Positions 9,112 to 15,926 of a DNA stretch of 64,000 bases are shown here, one piece after another. This DNA is from Pseudobacteriovorax antillogorgiicola (GTDB lineage: Bacteria; Bdellovibrionota_B; Oligoflexia; Oligoflexales; Oligoflexaceae), in NCBI RefSeq assembly GCF_900177345.1, contig NZ_FWZT01000009.1, positions 62,001-126,000 on the forward strand, given 5' to 3'. The notes below the pieces were generated by a model. The model had not been told where the DNA came from. It saw only the letters and a list, made by a program, of their open reading frames with translations, and did not search any database. The position numbers and the translations under genes were made by a program. Positions within the stretch are counted from its first letter, which is position 1. Each line of letters starts with the position of its first letter.

Positions 9112-9323
9112 GATTTTCTCCAACGGGGATACTCCCGATCCAAAATTCTTTCTAGGGTTTGAATCCTATCTTCAAGTAGTCTCGCCTTTTGTTGGAGTTC
9201 CTGATACTTGCCCCCGTCGTCATTGGATACTGTGCGACGTGAGCCAAAGACATAGTGGAAAACGATCAGCGGGCAGATCACGAAAATACAAACAATGGCT
9301 ACGATGGATTCTAGGTTCTCCAT
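9108..9323 (-). CDS. pspB: Phage shock protein B
   Basis: A 71-aa protein matching PspB: an N-terminal transmembrane helix (IVAIVCIFVICPLIVFHYVFG), then a cytoplasmic leucine-zipper-like coiled coil (LQQKARLLEDRIQTLERIL) and the C-terminal REYPRWR. E. coli PspB is 74 aa, so the length is normal. It acts with PspC as the inner-membrane sensor that frees PspF from PspA. The stop overlaps the pspC start (ATGA), and pspA ends 16 bp upstream. Confidence 0.92.
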   Translation of the reverse strand: MENLESIVAIVCIFVICPLIVFHYVFGSRRTVSNDDGGKYQELQQKARLLEDRIQTLERILDREYPRWRKS

Positions 9324-9339
9324 TTCTCCTCGACCCTTT

Positions 9340-10008
9340 CTAATCTGATTTGCCAGCCTTCACCTTTTCCTTAAGGGCTTCCAACTCGGCTTCTACGGAC
9401 TGTTCATGCTCTAGCTTCTTAAACTTTTCTTCCAAATCAGCTTCGGGTCTATGGGCGATCAAATCACCTTCGAGGCGATCTAAGTCACGCTCCATACGTT
9501 CAAACTTGTGAAACGCTCCATCGCTGGAATTGGCTTTGATGATCTGTTTTTGGATCTTGCTTTGGCTTTCGAGCGTAAAGGCACGGGCTTCAATCGCTCG
9601 TTTTTTACTTTTGGCCTCATCCAGTTTCTTTTCGAGGGTTTGAATATCCTCTCGGAACTTCTGAAGGTTTTGGTTTAGATCATCCAGCTGACGATGAACG
9701 CCTTCATGCTCTTTTTCGATCTTGGACTTCTCAATCAGGGCTGACCGAGCCAGATCTTCTTCGCCTCTCTCGATCGCTAACTCAGCCCGACCCTGCCAAA
9801 GTTCAGAGTGGTCCTTCAGCTCAAGTAGTCGGCGTTCAAGGGTCTTCTGATCAGCTACGATCCTCGCTGCCGATGCTTTGACATCGAAGAGGGTTTCTTC
9901 CATCTCTCGAATCATTAGGCGTACCATTTTAACTGGATCTTCGGCTTTATCAAGGAGAGCGGTAATATTTGCATTAACAATATCAGTAAATCTGGAAAAA
10001 ATTCCCAT
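9340..10008 (-). CDS. pspA: Phage shock protein A
   Basis: A 222-aa protein, the same length as E. coli PspA. The N-terminal amphipathic helix (MGIFSRFTDIVNANITALLDKAED) for membrane binding is followed by PVKMVRLMIREMEETL and a coiled coil along the rest of the protein. PspA/Vipp1/IM30 (ESCRT-III-like) proteins oligomerise on damaged inner membrane and, when unstressed, inhibit the activator PspF. The presence of PspB, PspC and divergent PspF argues for PspA rather than Vipp1. It is transcribed from the sigma54 promoter at 10239-10254 after a 48-codon gene. The ATG at 10008 has AGGAG upstream. Confidence 0.95.
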   Translation of the reverse strand: MGIFSRFTDIVNANITALLDKAEDPVKMVRLMIREMEETLFDVKASAARIVADQKTLERRLLELKDHSELWQGRAELAIERGEEDLARSALIEKSKIEKEHEGVHRQLDDLNQNLQKFREDIQTLEKKLDEAKSKKRAIEARAFTLESQSKIQKQIIKANSSDGAFHKFERMERDLDRLEGDLIAHRPEADLEEKFKKLEHEQSVEAELEALKEKVKAGKSD

Positions 10009-10042
10009 AATATTAACTCCTCAGCTTAGAGTACTATAGCTA

Positions 10043-10189
10043 TCAAACGCTAAAATTTTTGTAACTGTAAAAAACGACTAACAGAGGCAAAAGGGCTGTC
10101 GCAAGGCCAATCATGCTCATCTGCCATGGGCAAAGAAAAAGCTTTCCTGGGTCCAAGGCTGCTTGAGCTGTTCGAATTGCTTTCTTCAT
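10043..10189 (-). CDS. 48-aa membrane peptide leading the psp operon
   Basis: This small gene is supported by its AGGAG eight bases before the ATG at 10189, its place between the sigma54 promoter and pspA, and its composition. It has an N-terminal basic helix (MKKAIRTAQAALDPGK) followed by a transmembrane segment (MIGLATALLPLLVVFY). I do not recognise it in any named family. Its position mimics small Psp accessory proteins such as PspD or PspG, but no sequence match is claimed. An in-frame ATG at 10228 has no ribosome binding site and would overlap the promoter region. Confidence 0.6.
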   Translation of the reverse strand: MKKAIRTAQAALDPGKLFLCPWQMSMIGLATALLPLLVVFYSYKNFSV

Positions 10190-10238
10190 CGTATTTACTC
10201 CTAAAAGGATGGTGGAATTCAAACACACCTTCCGTAAA

Positions 10239-10254
10239 GCAAGGGGAGTGCCAA
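10239..10254 (-). promoter_or_regulatory. Sigma54 (-24/-12) promoter of the psp operon
   Basis: On the minus strand the sequence reads TTGGCACTCCCCTTGC. The GG of -24 and GC of -12 are separated by exactly ten bases, as in the RpoN consensus TGGCAC-N5-TTGC. It lies ~50 bp upstream of the 48-codon gene and pspA and faces away from pspF, exactly where a PspF-activated promoter is expected. Enhancer sites for PspF would lie within 10255-10360; I could not define them by eye. Confidence 0.88.
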
Positions 10255-10360
10255 TTCATAACTACCTAAAAATACATAGTTTTATCAATTAATCCTTGCT
10301 GAGTTGGTGATATTAGCCGATTGATTAGCTTACTTGGCTATTCTAGTGGTAGGGCTCTCA

Positions 10361-11317
10361 ATGAACCAAGAAGCGATCGGCGAATCTGAAGTGTTTACAG
10401 CGATGATGGAACAGACCTCCGATCTTGCAAAAATCCATCGGCCAGTGATCGTTTTCGGGGAGCGAGGCGTCGGCAAGGAACTGGTGGCTGATCGCCTTCA
10501 TTATCACGCACCATGGTGGACCGAGCCCTTTATCAAAGTAAACTGTGGGACTCTTGGTGGCAGCTTGCTCGATGCGGAGCTGTTCGGCTACGAAGCCGGT
10601 GCGTTCACAGGGGCAGATAAGAAGCGCTTGGGCAAAATCGAGGCTGCAGATGGTGGAACGCTTTTTCTAGATGAGATCGCTTTGGCCTCGAAGCAGGTTC
10701 AAGAGAAGCTTCTTAGAGTGATCGAATACGGCGAGTTCTATCGGCTTTCGTCGAATCGACCAGTGAAGGTCAGTATTCGGCTTGTGGTAGCGAGCAATCA
10801 GCACCTGCAAGCTTTGGTAGATCGAAAGGAATTCCTTCCTGATCTTTATGATCGTCTTTGCTTCGACATGATAGAGATTCCCCCTTTGAGAGACAGAGGC
10901 AGTGATATTCGGCTTCTGGCAGAATACTTTATTCGTAGATTCTGTCTCGATTTTGACATTCCTCCACCAGTGATTGAAGAAAGCGCTTGGCAGCAGCTCT
11001 ATCAGCACCAATGGCCAGGCAATATTCGAGAGCTTAAGAATGTAGTCGAGAGGACTGTATTTGGCAGTCGAGATCAGGGCCATATAGTCTCATGGCGTCA
11101 GGTTAGCAAGCCCAGCGGGTCTCCCGAAACACCTCGCAAGAACGAGCAGTCCTCGGTTCAAAAGTCATTTACCGATCATGTGGAAGATTTTGAGAGAGGC
11201 TTGATCGAGACGGCTCTAACGAGTTGCCATGGCAGCCAAAAGCTAGCCGCCGAGCATCTAAAGTTGAGTTACCATCAGTTCCGGGGGCTTCTTCGCAAAT
11301 ATGGTTACAAAAAGTAG
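10361..11317 (+). CDS. pspF: PspF-type sigma54-dependent activator
   Basis: About 318 aa, close to E. coli PspF (325). It has no N-terminal sensory domain, as in PspF. The AAA+ domain has Walker A (GERGVGKE), the sigma54-contacting GAFTGA loop, Walker B (GGTLFLDEI) and an arginine-finger region (PPLRDRGSDI). The C-terminus is a Fis-type HTH (SQKLAAEHLKLSYHQFRGLL). I chose ATG 10361 (GTAGGG upstream) over a TTG at 10334. It is divergent from the psp operon with a sigma54 promoter between them, so it almost certainly activates pspABC and is held off by PspA. Its own promoter should also be in the 10255-10360 interval. Confidence 0.93.
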   Translation: MNQEAIGESEVFTAMMEQTSDLAKIHRPVIVFGERGVGKELVADRLHYHAPWWTEPFIKVNCGTLGGSLLDAELFGYEAGAFTGADKKRLGKIEAADGGTLFLDEIALASKQVQEKLLRVIEYGEFYRLSSNRPVKVSIRLVVASNQHLQALVDRKEFLPDLYDRLCFDMIEIPPLRDRGSDIRLLAEYFIRRFCLDFDIPPPVIEESAWQQLYQHQWPGNIRELKNVVERTVFGSRDQGHIVSWRQVSKPSGSPETPRKNEQSSVQKSFTDHVEDFERGLIETALTSCHGSQKLAAEHLKLSYHQFRGLLRKYGYKK

Positions 11318-11346
11318 GGTCTAACCTCAGTTATATGGGGCATTTT

Positions 11347-13101
11347 TCATGATGGCTTCTTCAAAGGGTCCATCTCTGGTGGAGGCGGGGCTTTGGTCTG
11401 ATTTGAGTCGGGAATTAAGCGAGCAATATCAATTTGATTCTTACGGCTTTGAATATTTGCTATGGCTTCTGTGAACTCCTGAATTGCTTTACTTTTTTGG
11501 TATTTGGCGGGCAGGTTGACAAAGATATTGCTGATCGCAATATCGATTGCCTTAAGATAATTGGACGCGGTTGGCTCAATCAAACCCCTGAGCCTATCTT
11601 GCTCCTCACGTCGAATGCGCATGAGTTCACTTTCCCAGCGACTGGGATCAGGAACCTCTTTTTTCACTCTTTCCGCGTACCGATGTGCTTCTGTGCGAAT
11701 GGAGTCCGCCTCGCGATGAGCCTCTGATAATATAGACTTTAATGTTTCTTCGATGTTCTTGGCTCGCTGGCGGGAGGTCTCAACAATTTGTAAGGCGATG
11801 GCCTCAGCATCACTGATCACCTTTTCAGCAGATTTCTGAGAATTTTGAGTGATATTGGCTTCATGAGCGCGTAATTCTTCCATCTTAAAGTTATATTCGC
11901 TCTTGGCTGATTCCAGAATGGCTTCGGCTCGTTCGCGAGCGCTAGCCAAAATGCTTTGACCATATTCCTCATGTTTCTCACGTTCTTGAGTCAGTTGCTC
12001 TTCTGCCGCTTTCACCTTACGACTGAACTTTTCCTCAAGTTCACGCTCTTTTCGAATCAATTCGTTCTGTGTCTGAGCCACAAGGTTGTCGGCCTTTTCC
12101 TGAGCCTCTCGGACGAGCTTGCTGCTCTTTGTATTAGCAAGATTGATTTTTTGCTCATTGTCCTCATCAACAGATTCAATCTTATCTTGAGCTTCTTGTT
12201 TGGCTTTATCGACGATTTCTTCGGCATTTCGTTTTGCTTCAGCCATCATCTGCTTGAGTTCTGCTAGGCTAGTATTCTTCTCTTTGAGGAAGGCGATCTC
12301 GGAGCTGTGAGTTCGTCGGCGTACATCTTCAGCCTCCAGTTGAGCTGTGCGAACTATCTCTGCTGCTTTATCCTCTGCCTCAGTGATGAGTCTCTTGGCA
12401 GCAGATTCAGATTCACGATGAACCTCAAGCACCGTATGCTCAGTTGCCTTTACCATCGCTTCACTTTTATTTCGTGCATCCTGGAGCATACGATTTACTT
12501 GCTCCTCTGCTTTTCGGCGCTTTTCGTGAAACTCAACTTCAAAAGCCCGTGTTTCTGTTTTCCGGCGATCAATAAGTTCTTGGTCAAGGGCTTTTGCTTC
12601 TTGTTCGAGTTGACTTCTGAACTTCTCAAACTCTCGCTGTAGTCGTTCTTCTTCTTCCTGAAGTTCCGATCGGATCGATTTGACCTTATCGTCAGCATAC
12701 TCTTTTTCTGCTGTGATAACCTGTTGACTCTTCTTTTGCCTGATCTCGACTGTTTCTGCTAGCGTTCGAATCTGTTCTTTTAAATTTTCTAGGTCTTGAT
12801 AGTGCTTGCTAACCTCAATTTCTAGGTCCTGCTCGAATTTACGATTGTCTGTAATCTTGTCTTCTTGCTCGCGGATCGTTTCGTAGGCAGCATCCCGATC
12901 ACGGCTGAGGTCTTCAATTGTCATCTGCAATTGTTCGACTTGATTCTGGTAGATTTCAATTTTCTGAGCTAAGTTTTCAGCTTCCCCAGCAGCTTCAGCT
13001 ATGCGGGCCTGAATAGAGTGGAGTTTCTTGATATTGGCATCGCCGAAATCGGCATCAAGGTCTACAGACATTGTTTGAATTGACTTAGGCTCGTCGCTCA
13101 T
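11347..13101 (-). CDS. Long cytoplasmic coiled-coil protein
   Basis: A 584-aa protein made almost entirely of charged helices with heptad-like patterns from about residue 25 to 540. It is rich in Ala, Glu, Lys, Arg and Gln. Repeated segments of the AEAIALQIVETSRQRAKNIEE / AEDKAAEIVRTAQLEAEDVRR kind recall the b-subunit of ATP synthase or DivIVA-like filaments. There is no signal peptide or transmembrane helix. The tail is Pro-rich (APPPPEMDPLKKPS). It converges on pspF and is monocistronic. A cytoskeletal, polar or division scaffold role is plausible, but no specific family is recognised. The ATG at 13101 is close to a purine-rich stretch. Confidence 0.7.
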   Translation of the reverse strand: MSDEPKSIQTMSVDLDADFGDANIKKLHSIQARIAEAAGEAENLAQKIEIYQNQVEQLQMTIEDLSRDRDAAYETIREQEDKITDNRKFEQDLEIEVSKHYQDLENLKEQIRTLAETVEIRQKKSQQVITAEKEYADDKVKSIRSELQEEEERLQREFEKFRSQLEQEAKALDQELIDRRKTETRAFEVEFHEKRRKAEEQVNRMLQDARNKSEAMVKATEHTVLEVHRESESAAKRLITEAEDKAAEIVRTAQLEAEDVRRRTHSSEIAFLKEKNTSLAELKQMMAEAKRNAEEIVDKAKQEAQDKIESVDEDNEQKINLANTKSSKLVREAQEKADNLVAQTQNELIRKERELEEKFSRKVKAAEEQLTQEREKHEEYGQSILASARERAEAILESAKSEYNFKMEELRAHEANITQNSQKSAEKVISDAEAIALQIVETSRQRAKNIEETLKSILSEAHREADSIRTEAHRYAERVKKEVPDPSRWESELMRIRREEQDRLRGLIEPTASNYLKAIDIAISNIFVNLPAKYQKSKAIQEFTEAIANIQSRKNQIDIARLIPDSNQTKAPPPPEMDPLKKPS

Positions 13102-13466
13102 GAATCATCTCGTTGTCGAGGTCAAGGTCATTGCTCCTGTCCTACATTCGGAAGTTTTGAATCTTACTTGATAAATTTTGTAGCTAGCTTGTAGCGACTT
13201 ACTGTATTTCCCAATTTAATAACATCATATCGGGTGGTTGAACTGAGCCCTTTCATTGATAGAAAACTTATCGACGAGCCTATTGTTGGCCAGGGAATGT
13301 CTTTATGAGTATTAGTTATTGCATGGAATTTGTTATTAGCATCTAAAATTTGCCTGCGACTCGTCCTCATAAAATGAGGACATAGCTCTAGGCTTGTCCG
13401 TGCGTAAGAATTCAGTCATGATAAGTTCGGGAATTCTAAAGTTATCATACCGGAGAGGTTAAGGTT
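13102..13466. other. Divergent intergenic region, 365 bp
   Basis: Lies between the coiled-coil gene (minus) and a lipoprotein gene (plus), so it should hold both promoters. A perfect 7-bp inverted repeat with a 3-base loop (13364-13370 and 13374-13380) lies in the middle. A 68-codon minus-strand frame (13164-13370) starts inside this repeat but has no ribosome binding site and no recognisable content, so I do not call it a gene. Confidence 0.5.
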
Positions 13467-14573
13467 TTGCGGCCATTCCATGCTCTTTCTCTAACATTAC
13501 TGCTAACTCTGTCATGTGTTACCAGGGAAACAAAAGTTCCCTCAAAAGTTAAACTAGAGCCAAAAGAAAAAACAATAAGATCAGTGCTAGGCTTGGGCTA
13601 CGATGGACTCAAGCATCAATCCCGTGGTCTTTGCATCGACCTTCAGGGAGAACGGGAGGTTCATACTAAAACCCTTGTCGAATTTGGCTGGCAGCGAGTT
13701 AAAACACACCGAGAACTGGCAAAGGCGATCTATGGGGATACCGATCTGAATCATGCCTTTGGCTTGATGGCCGAACGTAAAAAGCGGGATTTTATTTTAG
13801 CTGCACCAATCGAACCCTATGGGGTTTACTTTTTAGGAAGGGCGCAGGTCAGTTTGAAGTCGACCTTGCTCATTGAGCCAACTCTTAAAGTAGAGAGCTA
13901 CGAGGCCTTCGCTGAATATGGTGCGGGGTGGTTTCGCAAGAGCTGTGGAGATGAATTTGTCCTCGGCTACAAGGAGGGGGGAGAGCTATTTGTCCTGGTC
14001 GGTATGAAGGCTCGGGATAGGGGAGAAGCCGACGAGATATCGGATCTGTTTGAGCTGGTCATCCGTGATCAGGAGGACGCTGATGTGAAAACAATGGTTC
14101 GCGAGCTCGAAGAAACTCATGAGTTAAGCTATCACGTATTTCAGAATGGGGGGCCACGAGTTGAAATGAAACTTAGATCCTTAAGCCAAGCAACAGATAC
14201 ACTAAAGACGTACACAAAATCGGTGGGAGTGGATAATGCCACCCGCTTCAGCTTTATTTTGCAGTCATATCGAGATTTAATCCTGCCAGAAGGTAAGAAA
14301 CCCATGAACTATGAGTCGATCCAACACAAACTAGGCAGGCTCTTTGAGGAGCAGCTTAAATTGAAGGGCTTGCGTGAGGGAAATCAGTTTATACTCAGGA
14401 ACAAACTGCAGTTTAGAGATGAGCAAGTAGCGCGGGCGAAACGCAGCCTGAAAGAGATTAGTGCATTTGAGCGTAAGTTGCAGGGTATCCAAGAGTCCTG
14501 TCGCAATGCACTGGCGGTATGCCATAAAAGAAAAATATCCGTGCCAGATCAGGAACTTCCCCTAAGGTCCTGA
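13467..14573 (+). CDS. Exported lipoprotein, possibly MACPF/CDC-like
   Basis: A 368-aa protein starting at TTG 13467, preceded by GGAGAGGTTAAGG. The N-terminal signal ends in LLLTLSC, a good lipobox (Cys17). Residues ~145-200 read YGAGWFRKSCGDEFVLGYKE then GGELFVLVGMKA. This resembles the conserved strand-turn-strand of MACPF/CDC-type pore formers (an 'F..xCGd.fV.....GG' pattern), and a later HVFQNGG also fits. The match is by eye and weak. The C-terminal ~100 residues are basic and helical. The gene stands alone before a weak hairpin. If not MACPF-like, it is simply an uncharacterised lipoprotein. Confidence 0.6.
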   Translation: MRPFHALSLTLLLTLSCVTRETKVPSKVKLEPKEKTIRSVLGLGYDGLKHQSRGLCIDLQGEREVHTKTLVEFGWQRVKTHRELAKAIYGDTDLNHAFGLMAERKKRDFILAAPIEPYGVYFLGRAQVSLKSTLLIEPTLKVESYEAFAEYGAGWFRKSCGDEFVLGYKEGGELFVLVGMKARDRGEADEISDLFELVIRDQEDADVKTMVRELEETHELSYHVFQNGGPRVEMKLRSLSQATDTLKTYTKSVGVDNATRFSFILQSYRDLILPEGKKPMNYESIQHKLGRLFEEQLKLKGLREGNQFILRNKLQFRDEQVARAKRSLKEISAFERKLQGIQESCRNALAVCHKRKISVPDQELPLRS

Positions 14574-14788
14574 CTTTAAGAAAGTCTGTCCCAATTAAAA
14601 TCTAGGTCTAAAGTCTGTCTAGAAAATCAAAATTAAACTTTTAAGGTGCTGATACTTGGTAAGAAATAAGATTCTTTTGACTCTCTTACTAAAACAGGCG
14701 ATAGCGCTTTTACAAGCAGTCAAAATTCAGTAATCGTTGGCTCAGGCTCTTTAGAGATATCGGCAATCATTTCGCTAGGAGTCCCCTT

Positions 14789-15814
14789 GTGAGACTAACG
14801 ATCCTTACAGTTATATTACTTCTCTTGTCATCATCTTCTGCTCTTGCTGCTTCAGCGACATTCTCCTTAGGAAATCGCGTCGATATTAAGAAAGACGAAG
14901 GCCAGATTCCAGAGGTCGCCATAGAAGTTAGAAACAGCAATGACTTCGAACCATACGATTACTACGATCACGGGATCGCCTATTACAATGATTTTGGCTT
15001 TTGCGAAAACTTAGCTAATGCTCGTGCCATTTACCAGGATGGATTTCTAGTCATTGATGAAGCTGAGTGTCTTAGTTTAAATCCGGCTGAAGAGATCGAA
15101 CAATTTGCGCCAGCATTTGGGATATCGCAGGCAGGTGCTCGGGCTGAGGTTTCGTTTTACCAAGGAATCATCGGCGACTTACCAGACAGTCAGCTACGCT
15201 TGCGGGCTTTGAGAACCTCCGAAAGAATTTATCGAAAGTCGATGAGGGTCCTTAGACTATCCGCCGAGAGGGACGAACTTCTCTTAGCCGGCAAAAATAG
15301 AAAGGCTGCTCGATATCTCAAACGCATCAATCGAATAGCAGGAATATCCGATCAAATCTATACATTTCGAGATCAGGTATTCGATAACAAGATTGATCGC
15401 AATCGAGCCCGCTTAAAGCATCTGATTTCAAAGCTACTGGGAGGTAGCGATGTGGCTGAGTTCCGAGAAGGCTGCCAGGATCCAGCAGCGAGCAACTTTG
15501 ATGACTTGGCCAATTATCACGATGGTCAATGTTCCTACGATTGGAACTGTACCATACAATTCCAGGTTCAAGGCTTACCGCAAGAAAGCTTGGACCTTTT
15601 TGAATCCAAGCTCTATTCAGAAGTCGTTAACATACTTCTCGATTCATATGATAATACAGAGGCGAGCATGGTCGGGGTTCAGTGTCGCAACGATAGTGTG
15701 CCACTGCCTGCGTCACCAGTTTTCTTTGAAACTGAGGCTGAAAACGGCCTTAGTCTGAGCATTGAAAAAGATTCTTTGACGTTCGATCGTGTTGTGGGCT
15801 TCGAGATCAATTAG
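14789..15814 (+). CDS. Exported protein with a Cys-containing surface-type repeat
   Basis: A 341-aa protein from GTG 14789 with AGGAG eight bases upstream. It has a clear signal peptide (LTILTVILLLLSSSSALAASA). The first part is acidic with many Tyr/Asp (FEPYDYYDHGIAYYNDFGFC). The middle part is a basic helical region (ERIYRKSMRVLRLSAERDEL). Near residue 230 lies GCQDPAASNFDDLANYHDGQC, the 'GC.dp.A.Nyd..A..ddgsC.y' repeat found in secreted and surface proteins. Cell-surface location is likely; the function is unknown. The next gene downstream is another exported lipoprotein. Confidence 0.72.
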   Translation: MRLTILTVILLLLSSSSALAASATFSLGNRVDIKKDEGQIPEVAIEVRNSNDFEPYDYYDHGIAYYNDFGFCENLANARAIYQDGFLVIDEAECLSLNPAEEIEQFAPAFGISQAGARAEVSFYQGIIGDLPDSQLRLRALRTSERIYRKSMRVLRLSAERDELLLAGKNRKAARYLKRINRIAGISDQIYTFRDQVFDNKIDRNRARLKHLISKLLGGSDVAEFREGCQDPAASNFDDLANYHDGQCSYDWNCTIQFQVQGLPQESLDLFESKLYSEVVNILLDSYDNTEASMVGVQCRNDSVPLPASPVFFETEAENGLSLSIEKDSLTFDRVVGFEIN

Positions 15815-15825
15815 CTTATCGCTAG

Positions 15826-15845
15826 CTCCCCCACAAAGGGGGGAG
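15826..15845 (+). terminator. GC-rich hairpin, possible terminator
   Basis: A 7-bp stem of CTCCCCC paired with GGGGGAG (15826-15832 with 15839-15845) lies 11 bases after the stop of the preceding gene. No real T-run follows, so termination may be weak. Confidence 0.5.
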
Positions 15846-15926
15846 AACACATATATAGTTTCCCTCACCCTCAGTTCCAGAAGCACTTAGAGATTAGGCT
15901 TAACGAAGAATTGAAATGGTGACATT

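Noticed and set aside
13164-13370. A 68-codon minus-strand frame
   Set aside because: No ribosome binding site, starts within a small hairpin and encodes no recognisable sequence.
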